From Anaerolineales bacterium UBA1136 (GTDB lineage: Bacteria; Chloroflexota; Anaerolineae; Anaerolineales; UBA11657), in the NCBI GenBank assembly GCA_002311455.1, contig DCAJ01000075.1, forward strand, positions 91,062 to 98,682: a DNA stretch of 7,621 bases, written 5' to 3'. Positions 1-6,044 of the stretch are shown piece after piece. The notes under the pieces are model-generated. The model worked only from the letters and a program-made list of their open reading frames with translations. It ran no database searches and was not told the DNA's origin. Position 1 is the first letter of the stretch. Each line of letters starts with the position of its first letter. Both the position numbers and the translations under genes were made by a program.

Positions 1-369
1 CAAGATAACTTTGAATGGGCAAAAATGGTCCTGAGTAATGCTCGTACAATAGATTCGGATGTTCTTACCAAAAGTGGCATAATGGTAGGCTTGGGTGAGT
101 CAATAGAGGAAATCAAGCAAATCATTTCTGATATTCGAAGCTGGGGAGTAAACATTCTTACTGTTGGTCAATATTTACAACCTTCTCGGAATCACTTGCC
201 AATTGAACGTTATTATACGATGGACGAGTTTGATGAGATCAGATCATACGCTGAAGAAGATCTAGGATTTGATTGGGTGGAATGCGCTCCTTTAGTCCGA
301 TCAAGTTACCACGCTGAGCGTCAGGTGCGCGTGCTGAGCAAATTGTATAGGCAGTTACATAAACAGTGA
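1..369 (+). CDS. lipA: Lipoyl synthase, C-terminal part (5' end outside window)
   Basis: Radical SAM enzyme that inserts two sulfurs at C6 and C8 of the octanoyl group on lipoyl-domain proteins, making the lipoyl cofactor of 2-oxoacid dehydrogenases and the glycine cleavage system. The reading frame is open from base 1, so about 122 C-terminal codons are visible; the radical-SAM CxxxCxxC cluster and the N-terminal auxiliary-cluster cysteines lie upstream of the window. Family-typical blocks are KSGIMVGLGE (near base 73), ILTVGQYLQPS followed by HLP (near 154-201), and the terminal PLVRSSYHAE, which carries the conserved RSSYHA serine that ligates the auxiliary Fe-S cluster in known LipA structures. 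The ATG at base 25 is internal, not the start. The gene ends in TGA 1 nt before the stop of the convergent minus-strand gene, leaving no room for its own terminator. Confidence 0.96.
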   Translation, partial: QDNFEWAKMVLSNARTIDSDVLTKSGIMVGLGESIEEIKQIISDIRSWGVNILTVGQYLQPSRNHLPIERYYTMDEFDEIRSYAEEDLGFDWVECAPLVRSSYHAERQVRVLSKLYRQLHKQ

Positions 370-370
370 A

Positions 371-631
371 TTAGAACAGGATCTCTTCATCGTAGGGCGA
401 TGGTGATGCGTCGTCTTCAGGAGAAGCAATGCGATCGCGAAACTCCACATAGCGGACCATTTCATCCATGTCGAAAACGATATGAGGTCTTGTTAAGTAA
501 TTGCCTGACTTAGCGAATTCCTCTGGAATGCCTGCCATGGCAATAGACCCATCTGATTTGAACTGCCAAAGGAAATCATAGTCATCCAGCATTTCAATGT
601 CATATAATTGGACACAGAATTGCTTGGTCAT
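371..631 (-). CDS. Small acidic protein of unknown function (86 aa)
   Basis: I do not recognise this family. The predicted protein is strongly acidic (19 Asp/Glu against 7 Lys/Arg by my count). It has no membrane segment or signal peptide and ends in a low-complexity acidic tail (SPEDDASPSPYDEE, about residues 70-83). Its aromatic-rich N-terminal half (LYDIEMLDDYDFLWQF) suggests a small folded cytosolic domain. It starts 21 nt after the stop of the CpXC gene on the same strand and has no clear Shine-Dalgarno of its own, so it is probably translated from the same mRNA. Its 3' end faces lipA with a 1-nt gap. GC is a little higher than in neighbouring genes. Support for its being a real gene is its position, full use of the interval and lack of a competing ORF; function is unknown. 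Confidence 0.6.
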   Translation of the reverse strand: MTKQFCVQLYDIEMLDDYDFLWQFKSDGSIAMAGIPEEFAKSGNYLTRPHIVFDMDEMVRYVEFRDRIASPEDDASPSPYDEEILF

Positions 632-652
632 GTCATGTAGGGAAGAGGCGCG

Positions 653-826
653 TTAACCCCACGCCTTTTTGCCACAATCCTCGCAGTCGAGCACGTTGAT
701 CTCTCCGGCATAGAGTCTGTCTTTTAAATCCGGATCTATCGCGATGTTAAGCGAAGACCATACCATGGTCTCTTGCATGTTCCCACACTGTGGGCACTGC
801 AGGTCATGCGGGCTCATTTGAGTCAT
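653..826 (-). CDS. Mini CpXC-type zinc-ribbon protein (57 aa)
   Basis: Translating the minus strand from ATG at 826 to TAA at 653 gives a 57-residue protein with two zinc-knuckle motifs, CPQCG (residues 11-15) and CEDCG (residues 48-52). Between them are the blocks VWSSLNIAIDP and LKDRLYAGEIN. This order (CPxCG, W-S-x-N, DPxLK, GE-N, CxxCG) matches the N-terminal half of the CpXC domain family as I know it, whose members are usually over 100 residues; here the protein stops five residues after the second knuckle. An AAGGA Shine-Dalgarno lies 5 nt before the ATG. It follows the nucleotidyltransferase gene by 50 nt and precedes the acidic-protein gene by 21 nt. Four cysteines predict binding of one structural zinc. 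Molecular function is not known for the family. Confidence 0.82.
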   Translation of the reverse strand: MTQMSPHDLQCPQCGNMQETMVWSSLNIAIDPDLKDRLYAGEINVLDCEDCGKKAWG

Positions 827-876
827 CGGTTTCCTTCTTTATGCTCAGCCTTTATCTAGTATTTTGATGTCTTTTA

Positions 877-1866
877 TCACTCAAAACCTAGTTCAGATTG
901 GTCTCCTACATTAAAAGTCCTAAATCGTCCCGTTACTTGTACATCACGCCCAATTAGAGATTGTGTAAGCATAGTGTCTTCAATTTGTGCATCTTGCTCA
1001 ACAATAGAATCCCTTATGATTGAGGATGTAATGGTGCAATTTGCACCAATGGTGGCATGAGGCCCTATTATTGAGTTGTTTATTCTTGCATCAATGTGAA
1101 TATTTACCGGTGGTACTATTATAAATTTGTCAGTTTGCACTTGTGAACTATTGTCATGTCCGTGCTCAAGGAGGTATTTGTTTGTCTCTAGTAGACTTTC
1201 TGGTTTACCGCAATCTGCCCAGACTTTTACTTCATTTGTTTGCATTTGCATACCTTCGTCTAATAGTATTTGCATAGCATCTGCTAGATAGTACTCTCCC
1301 TTGGTTTGCATATTACTGCTAATTTGTTTCTCAATTGCACTCATTAGCATTTGGCTGTCTCTAAGATAATAAAACCCTACAACTGCCAAATTATTATTAA
1401 TAGAATCCGGCTTTTCAATTATTTGAGTTACATTTCCATTATCATCTTTTATAACCACCCCGAAACGTCTCGGATCCTTCACCTGTTTTACCCAGGCGAT
1501 TGCTTCATCTGTTCCGGCATTGATTTTAGTTAGATCGGTTTCTACGATTGTGTCAGCAAAGCCTATCAACATTGGTCCACTCACGAAATCTTTTGCTAGA
1601 AGGATAGCTGGAGACTGTCCATTAAGCCTTTTCTGTTCCAAGAATCGCGTGTTGGTGCTAGGGTATGTTGTACTAACATAGCCCTGAATTTGGTCGCCCA
1701 TGTAACCAGTAATAAAGATAAATTCATCTACCTCCACATCTTTGAACATGTTAAGTATATGGCCAAGCACAGGGGTTCCTGCAACGTTCATCAATGGCTT
1801 AGGTTTGCTATAAGTGTGAGGTCTTAATCTACTACCAAAACCAGCTAAAGGGATAATAATTTTCAT
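877..1866 (-). CDS. Sugar-1-phosphate nucleotidylyltransferase with C-terminal left-handed beta-helix
   Basis: Transfers a nucleotidyl group from an NTP to a sugar-1-phosphate, giving an NDP-sugar for cell-surface or glycan synthesis. Domain 1 (residues 1-235) is a Rossmann-like NTP_transferase. It has the nucleotide-binding signature G9-x-G11-x-R13-L-R15-P-x-T18 with KPKPL (21-25), a metal-binding Asp in GFADT (D105), EKP (151-153) and W216-x-D218-C-G-K. FADT replaces the usual GDN/GDT of RmlA, a variant I know from related nucleotidyltransferases, and the Asp is kept. Domain 2 (about 250-315) has hexapeptide repeats (IIGPHATIGANCTI, then IIRDSIV) typical of a left-handed beta-helix used for oligomerisation or regulation. 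No acetyltransferase active site is evident, so bifunctional GlmU is unlikely. Sugar and base specificity cannot be told. The ATG is 1 nt after the gatA stop, with GGAG 7 nt upstream, so translation is probably coupled. Confidence 0.88.
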   Translation of the reverse strand: MKIIIPLAGFGSRLRPHTYSKPKPLMNVAGTPVLGHILNMFKDVEVDEFIFITGYMGDQIQGYVSTTYPSTNTRFLEQKRLNGQSPAILLAKDFVSGPMLIGFADTIVETDLTKINAGTDEAIAWVKQVKDPRRFGVVIKDDNGNVTQIIEKPDSINNNLAVVGFYYLRDSQMLMSAIEKQISSNMQTKGEYYLADAMQILLDEGMQMQTNEVKVWADCGKPESLLETNKYLLEHGHDNSSQVQTDKFIIVPPVNIHIDARINNSIIGPHATIGANCTITSSIIRDSIVEQDAQIEDTMLTQSLIGRDVQVTGRFRTFNVGDQSELGFE

Positions 1867-1867
1867 A

Positions 1868-3355
1868 TTAATGCTCCAATCCGGGAGTGTGTTTGTGCCA
1901 ATCTGTAGCTTGTTGATATATGTGGGCTACAGTCAACAATTGTTGCTCTCCACATGCGGGACCAAGCAGTTGTACTCCTATAGGTAGTCCGCTTTGGTCA
2001 AATCCGCAGGGTAGTGAGATTCCTGGTATTCCAGCAAGATTACCTGATAATGTGAACACATCTGAGAGATACATTTGCAATGGGTCTTCCATCTTTTCTC
2101 CTAGTTTGAATGCTGTTGTAGGTGTTACTGGCCCCACAATTATGTTCACTTCAGAGAAGGCTTTTGCGAAGTCCTTTTGTACCAATGTGCGCACCTTCTG
2201 TGCGTTTAGATAATAATCCTCGTAATAGCCGGCAGTCAGAGCATAGGTGCCTAACATGATACGTCGTTTGACCTCTTTACCAAAACCCTTACTCCTAGTG
2301 TTAATGTAAGTTTCCCACAAATTGTTACCAGTGCAGCGCTGCCCAAATCGTATGCCATCGTAGCGAGCAAGATTTGCAGATGCCTCAGCATTTGCTATTA
2401 GATAATATGCTTCAAGCGCATGTTTCGTGTGTGGCAACTGCACAGGCACAATTTCTGCACCTAGGTGATTTAGCATCTTAATAGCATCTTTTACTGAATT
2501 TTCTACTTCGGGCTGTAATGAACCCATTATCTGCTCGTTCTCAACTCCTACGCGAATCCCCTTTAGATTATCTGAACTTGAAAGCATCTCAAGATAGTCG
2601 GGTGGTTGCTCCTGTATGGTAGTAGAATCTTTGGGGTCTGGACCTGATATGGTTTGCAATAATATAGCTGCGTCCTCCACAGTCCGGGTGAGTGTTCCGA
2701 TTTGATCAAGTGATGAGCCAAATGCTATTAGACCGGATCTGGATACACGCCCGTATGTTGGTTTAAGTCCTACAACACCACACATTGCTGCTGGTTGTCG
2801 TACGCTTCCACCTGTGTCTGTTCCCAGTGCTCCATAAGTCATTCCAGCAGAAACGGCAGCTGCACTTCCACCAGATGAGCCTCCCGGCACACGCTCTAGA
2901 TTCCATGGATTGTGTGTTGGGCCAAAAGCGGAATTTTCGGTAGAGGAACCCATTGCAAACTCATCAGTGTTTGTTTTTCCCAAAAATATTGCACCGGCAT
3001 CTCGTAGACGTTCACTCGCAGTGGAATCGTATGGTGGTACAAAGTCTTTAAGCATTGTTGACCCGGCGGAAGTAACAATGTCAGATACACATATGACATC
3101 TTTTATTGCCAATGGAACTCCATTTAATGGTGATGGCTTTTGCTTAGATTTTCCATTTATCCAGTTCTGCCAAGCAATGTCAGCATTGGTTGCTTGCTGC
3201 ATGGCTAAATCAGAACTTATTGTTACAAAAGCGTTTATTCGCGGCTCAGATGAATCAATGCGATTAAGGCACGCCTCGGTTAATTCAACACTGGTGGCAT
3301 CACCTGTGCTAAGCAAACTAGATACCATGGCCAAGGATTGGTAAGTTAGATCCAC
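1868..3355 (-). CDS. gatA: Asp-tRNA(Asn)/Glu-tRNA(Gln) amidotransferase subunit A
   Basis: Amidase subunit of the GatCAB complex. It hydrolyses glutamine and supplies ammonia to convert Glu-tRNA(Gln) and/or Asp-tRNA(Asn) to the amidated form. The 495-residue length is normal. The Ser-cisSer-Lys triad is readable: Lys85 in PLAIKDV, cis-Ser160 in PGGSSGGS and nucleophile Ser184 in DTGGSVRQPAA. DEFAMGSSTENSAFGPTHNP (131-150) is the GatA-type sequence that separates it from general amidases. The start is GTG at 3355, chosen because MDLTYQSLAMVSSLL matches the usual GatA N-terminus; the ATG nine codons later would trim it. The Shine-Dalgarno is weak (AGAGA, about 9-10 nt upstream). It lies 39 nt after gatC and is followed by the nucleotidyltransferase gene after 1 nt. 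gatB is not in this window. Confidence 0.97.
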   Translation of the reverse strand: MDLTYQSLAMVSSLLSTGDATSVELTEACLNRIDSSEPRINAFVTISSDLAMQQATNADIAWQNWINGKSKQKPSPLNGVPLAIKDVICVSDIVTSAGSTMLKDFVPPYDSTASERLRDAGAIFLGKTNTDEFAMGSSTENSAFGPTHNPWNLERVPGGSSGGSAAAVSAGMTYGALGTDTGGSVRQPAAMCGVVGLKPTYGRVSRSGLIAFGSSLDQIGTLTRTVEDAAILLQTISGPDPKDSTTIQEQPPDYLEMLSSSDNLKGIRVGVENEQIMGSLQPEVENSVKDAIKMLNHLGAEIVPVQLPHTKHALEAYYLIANAEASANLARYDGIRFGQRCTGNNLWETYINTRSKGFGKEVKRRIMLGTYALTAGYYEDYYLNAQKVRTLVQKDFAKAFSEVNIIVGPVTPTTAFKLGEKMEDPLQMYLSDVFTLSGNLAGIPGISLPCGFDQSGLPIGVQLLGPACGEQQLLTVAHIYQQATDWHKHTPGLEH

Positions 3356-3394
3356 AGCAAATATTCTCTGCTAAGACTAATGTAAGTCACTGTA

Positions 3395-3694
3395 TCAACT
3401 TTCTCCTAATACAGGAGGTACGCTAAAACACTCTTTATCAATTTCAGCAGCATTGCTTAGTAGCTGCTCAAGTGGAAGAGATTCGTGCACTTCGTCCGGT
3501 CTCAAAATAGTGTGCAGAGGTAGTGTGCTATCGGTTAGTTTGACATCAGAGACGTCTACTTTGTCAATTTGATTCATATAGTCCAATATTTCAGAGAGGT
3601 CCTTGCTAAATGACTCTAGCTCTATTTCTGTTAAATGTAGACGGGCAAGTTCCGCAATACGTACTATGTCATTAGTGGAGATAGTTGAGACCAT
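3395..3694 (-). CDS. gatC: Asp-tRNA(Asn)/Glu-tRNA(Gln) amidotransferase subunit C
   Basis: Small subunit (99 aa, normal length) of GatCAB that wraps around GatA and helps hold it to GatB; it has no catalytic residues of its own. Family features are the N-terminal helix block VRIAELARLHLTEIE (11-25), FSKDLSEILDYMNQIDKVDV (29-48), the LRPDEV turn (64-69) and a C-terminal tail ending in FSVPPVLGE, which resembles the usual F-x-VPxVL/I ending. An AAAGG motif lies 9 nt before the ATG at 3694. It is the first gene of the gatC-gatA-nucleotidyltransferase run and is separated from the kinase gene upstream by 87 nt, the most likely place for the operon's promoter, although I could not pick out a convincing -35/-10 pair there. 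Confidence 0.95.
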   Translation of the reverse strand: MVSTISTNDIVRIAELARLHLTEIELESFSKDLSEILDYMNQIDKVDVSDVKLTDSTLPLHTILRPDEVHESLPLEQLLSNAAEIDKECFSVPPVLGES

Positions 3695-3781
3695 AAGTTT
3701 GTGCCTTTAATTCTAGATACGGGACGCAGCTATACTGCGATTATTCTACCATCTATTTTATTACAACATTGGTGTGCAAAA

Positions 3782-4726
3782 TTAAGTTCTCTGTATGAAT
3801 CTGTCTATTTCATCAAGAGTAGGTAGACCATCTCTTGCTCCAGCCTTTGTGCATGACAACGCTGCTGCCGCTGATCCAAATAGACACGCTTTTTTGAGAG
3901 ACCAACCTAGAGCAATATGAGTGTATAAGAAGGTGGCATGATATGCATCTCCTGCTCCTATAGAGTCCACAATATTTATAGGGAATGCATCTATTTCGAT
4001 GGTTGTTTTCTGGGCTACTACGATAGAACCGGCGGACCCGCGAGTAATCAATAAGGTGATTTCAGGGTATTTGTGCAAAACTGCAGAGATGGCCGTAGGT
4101 AAGTCAGAATAATTGCTCCACATGAGAAAATTTTCTTCGTCGGCAAACAGATAGTCTGACAAATGTAGCATCTTATTGATATTTCTAGCATGCTCTGGGA
4201 TATTTACACGTTCAGGAGCCATTTGCAGATCATATGCTATTGGCAGACCCAAGGCTTTTACCCGCTTGGAAACATCAATAGCGGTGTTGGCTGGATCCAT
4301 GTCAGTGAAGAATATTCTAGCAGATTTCAAAAGACTATTTGGAATCTCCTCTGATTTGATCTGTAAATCAGAAGGCAAATTTATTACTAGACCGGCCCGT
4401 TTCAAATCAGAAGTTACCATCAATATAGTTAGTTGTGACAATGTATTGTTTCTTCGATAAATGTATTCAACATTGACCCCTGCTACTCTTAATTGCTCAA
4501 CCATTTTGTCACCGATACTATCACTACCAGTAGCAGCAAGTAAGGCTACCTGTCCTCCCAATCGAGCTACAGCATGCGCTAAATTTCCGCTCATGCCACC
4601 ACCAGTCCACAGTTGATCGTCCGTGTGGATTCCATCACTTGCTCCTGGATATCGATCAACCCGGGACAGTAACTCAAGAGTTGTACAGCCTAATGCAATT
4701 AAGTCAAATTGTTGTGATGATGGCAT
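3782..4726 (-). CDS. PfkB-family (ribokinase-like) sugar kinase
   Basis: Predicted cytosolic ATP-dependent kinase of the PfkB/ribokinase family, 314 aa as expected. The N-terminal substrate-binding motif is TGGGMSGNLAHAVARLGG (41-58, PfkB signature 1 region). The C-terminal signature is DSIGAGDAYHATFLY (254-268), where D260 is the expected catalytic base and GAGD forms the anion hole; the family's more usual form is DTxGAGD, with Thr in place of this Ser. TRGSAG (228-233) fits the nucleotide-binding region. Substrate is not inferable from sequence; fructose, ribose, tagatose-6-phosphate, 2-keto-3-deoxygluconate and fructosamine kinases all belong here. The gene starts 17 nt after the SIS-domain gene with only a weak purine stretch before the ATG, which points to translation from the same mRNA and a shared pathway. 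Confidence 0.9.
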   Translation of the reverse strand: MPSSQQFDLIALGCTTLELLSRVDRYPGASDGIHTDDQLWTGGGMSGNLAHAVARLGGQVALLAATGSDSIGDKMVEQLRVAGVNVEYIYRRNNTLSQLTILMVTSDLKRAGLVINLPSDLQIKSEEIPNSLLKSARIFFTDMDPANTAIDVSKRVKALGLPIAYDLQMAPERVNIPEHARNINKMLHLSDYLFADEENFLMWSNYSDLPTAISAVLHKYPEITLLITRGSAGSIVVAQKTTIEIDAFPINIVDSIGAGDAYHATFLYTHIALGWSLKKACLFGSAAAALSCTKAGARDGLPTLDEIDRFIQRT

Positions 4727-4743
4727 ACTCTAATGTGTTAAAT

Positions 4744-5862
4744 CTAACGATCAAACCAGCCTTCTAGCATGCTGGTGTAAATTATCTTTTGTAGAAAGTC
4801 CATGGGACCACGCTCTGGTGGCCTATCAGGGTTACGATTCTTTGATATAGCAGTAAAATACGCGAACAGTTGTAGAGGAATCCAGGCAACTAGAGGCCCA
4901 AACATTTCATTGTGGTCAGGCACCGTATAATACTTAGCCTCCAATTCCGACCATAGCTCCCGATCTTGTGCAGGACCAATGACAACAATCTGGCCTCCAT
5001 TGCTTATTACATGTTGGCTTACTAATCTATCACGCTCTCCTACATCTCCTGGTCGTGTTATTATGAACACAGGGTCATCTTCTTGTAGTGATAGAGCATG
5101 GAGATGAGCATACTCCTCTAGATTAGTAGATTCAGCACGACTCTGACTAGTCTCCTTCATTTTGGCGGCTGCCAGTTGTGCTGTCGCCCAGTTAGGTCCA
5201 GACCCAATGAAAGTATATGTAGGCGCTTTACACAGATTTTGAGCCAATTGTTCCATTTGGGACTCCATTTTTAGCGATTCGCTAATGGCTTTAGGTATGT
5301 CGGAGTAAAGTTCTTGTCTGAGCATACTAACGGCTTGAGCAGAGCAGGCATTTCGAGCTTCAGCGATATGTAGTACTAGTGCATATAGATTGGCCAGTGC
5401 GGTGGTAGTCTGCTTAGTTGGAAATGAATCTGACCATCCTGCCTGGGTATGGATTACTTCATCAGTTTCATCTGTTATGGGGCTAGGATTTAGATTGGTT
5501 AGCGAGAATCTTGGAGCGCCTTTTATTGCTGCTAATCTAGCCGCATCAATTACTTTAACAGTTTTACCTGATGAGGATATAAGAATTACTAAAGTGCGTT
5601 CATCGATTAGATTGTGACGATAACTGGCAAACTCTGCTGCTTCTATTGACTCAGCTGGTAATTGTGCCCATTGTTCAAATGCGTATGTGGCTCCGATGCC
5701 AAGCATATATGGGTCTCCGCACCCAACCATAATTACGCGTTCAATTTGTTTTGAATAACGTCCTGCAATTTCCTTGAGGTTTTTGTCCGCATATTTTAAG
5801 CTCTCGGAAATTTTGTTTGGCTGCTCACGTATTTCTTTGATAAATTGGTACTCATTGTTCAT
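4744..5862 (-). CDS. Double-SIS-domain phosphosugar isomerase/deaminase-like protein
   Basis: Cytosolic protein of 372 aa with two sugar-isomerase (SIS) domains resembling the isomerase half of GlmS but without the N-terminal glutamine amidotransferase domain, so it is not a GlmS. It opens with FIKEIREQP, like the linker before GlmS isomerase domains. SIS1 (about 40-165) has VIMVGCGDPYMLG, ISSSGKT (95-101) and FPTKQTTTALANL. SIS2 (about 215-345) has FIGSGPNWATAQLAAAKMKE. By-eye alignment puts E250 and H253 of LEEYAHLHAL over the Glu and His of the GlmS ELKHGPLAL loop, but the HGP is lost and the usual C-terminal KSVTVE is replaced by a different tail. AgaS-, NagB-II- or FrlB-like deaminase, isomerase or deglycase activity is possible. 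AGGAA lies 9 nt before the ATG, and an in-frame TAA seven codons upstream fixes the start. Confidence 0.85.
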   Translation of the reverse strand: MNNEYQFIKEIREQPNKISESLKYADKNLKEIAGRYSKQIERVIMVGCGDPYMLGIGATYAFEQWAQLPAESIEAAEFASYRHNLIDERTLVILISSSGKTVKVIDAARLAAIKGAPRFSLTNLNPSPITDETDEVIHTQAGWSDSFPTKQTTTALANLYALVLHIAEARNACSAQAVSMLRQELYSDIPKAISESLKMESQMEQLAQNLCKAPTYTFIGSGPNWATAQLAAAKMKETSQSRAESTNLEEYAHLHALSLQEDDPVFIITRPGDVGERDRLVSQHVISNGGQIVVIGPAQDRELWSELEAKYYTVPDHNEMFGPLVAWIPLQLFAYFTAISKNRNPDRPPERGPMDFLQKIIYTSMLEGWFDR

Positions 5863-5950
5863 AAGATATTGTTCCTGATGTTAATGATTCTCCTTATATT
5901 TGTGAATCTATAAATAAATGACTTCAATGATCGGTCTACTATCTATGTTT

Positions 5951-6042
5951 AGAAGGAGTTTACAATGTCATTGCGTAATACGCAAAATGTTACATATAAA
6001 TATACTGATAAAACCATGCTAAAAACTATCCTTTTAAACTAG
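5951..6042 (+). other. Orphan Shine-Dalgarno plus 25-codon ORF (doubtful gene)
   Basis: The plus strand has a near-perfect Shine-Dalgarno, AGAAGGAG (5951-5958), 6 nt before ATG at 5965. The ORF runs 25 codons to TAG at 6042 and would encode a basic peptide starting MSLRNTQNVTYKY. I recognise no family. No longer gene follows; birA begins at 6045 on the other strand. It could be a small peptide, a leader ORF without a downstream gene, the surviving 5' end of a lost gene, or chance. No strong upstream promoter is visible, although TATGTT (5943-5948) sits where a weak -10 could be. Codons 3-7 coincide with the perfect palindrome at 5971-5985. Confidence 0.25.
5971..5985. promoter_or_regulatory. 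Perfect 15-bp palindrome, possible operator
   Basis: TTGCGTA-A-TACGCAA is a perfect 7-bp inverted repeat around one central base, in the 182-nt space between birA and the SIS-domain gene. Its symmetry and length resemble operators of dimeric repressors. It lies 109-123 nt upstream of the SIS-gene ATG, so it could control the SIS-PfkB transcript if the promoter is nearby. As RNA it could form a 5-bp stem with a 5-nt loop, but no U-run follows on either strand, which argues against an intrinsic terminator. No regulator gene is in the window. Confidence 0.4.
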
Positions 6043-6044
6043 AT

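Larger units (their letters stand above)
5863..6044. other. Intergenic region upstream of the SIS-PfkB unit
   Basis: AT-rich 182-nt gap holding no confident gene. It must carry the end of the birA transcript and probably the promoter of the SIS-PfkB unit. The SIS-gene ribosome site AGGAA is at 5872-5876. I found no GC-rich hairpin with a U-run for birA termination and no convincing -35/-10 pair for the SIS gene. The 15-bp palindrome and the plus-strand orphan start signal are its only distinct structures. Confidence 0.6.

Noticed and set aside
1351..1533. Plus-strand ORF of 60 codons
   Set aside because: Lies wholly inside the well-supported nucleotidyltransferase gene on the other strand; no recognisable protein.
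877..1866. Calling the nucleotidyltransferase bifunctional GlmU
   Set aside because: The beta-helix is too short (about 65 residues) and shows no acetyltransferase active-site region; GlmU is over 400 residues.
1920..2213. Plus-strand ORF of 97 codons
   Set aside because: Antisense to gatA, whose sequence is strongly conserved; composition is that of a reverse-strand shadow.
2896..3344. Plus-strand ORF of 144 codons (2910-3344) and minus-strand ORF of 67 codons (2896-3099)
   Set aside because: Both overlap the catalytic-Lys part of gatA in other frames; no family resemblance.
3725..3739. CGCAG-CTATA-CTGCG inverted repeat upstream of gatC
   Set aside because: A 5-bp stem with no U-run; too short to call a terminator or operator, although its position between pfkB and gatC is suggestive.
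4176..4460. Plus-strand ORF of 94 codons
   Set aside because: Antisense shadow of the PfkB kinase gene.
5390..5617. Plus-strand ORF of 75 codons
   Set aside because: Antisense shadow of the SIS-domain gene.
4744..5862. Calling the SIS protein GlmS
   Set aside because: It lacks the N-terminal glutamine amidotransferase domain with its catalytic Cys, and lacks the KSVTVE C-terminus.
5890..5958. Inverted pair CTCCTT (5890-5895) and AAGGAG (5953-5958)
   Set aside because: Only 6 bp with a 57-nt loop; the minus-strand AAGGAG is 27 nt from the SIS start codon, so neither a hairpin nor an alternative ribosome site is convincing.
5956..5964. TTGTAAAC-like sequence on the minus strand, resembling half of a BirA/biotin operator
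   Set aside because: No second inverted half-site at the usual spacing, and this BirA has no HTH domain to bind it.
5990..6044. Possible birA terminator hairpin (AAAA/TTTT pairing)
   Set aside because: Only A-T pairs, no GC-rich stem; not a credible intrinsic terminator.
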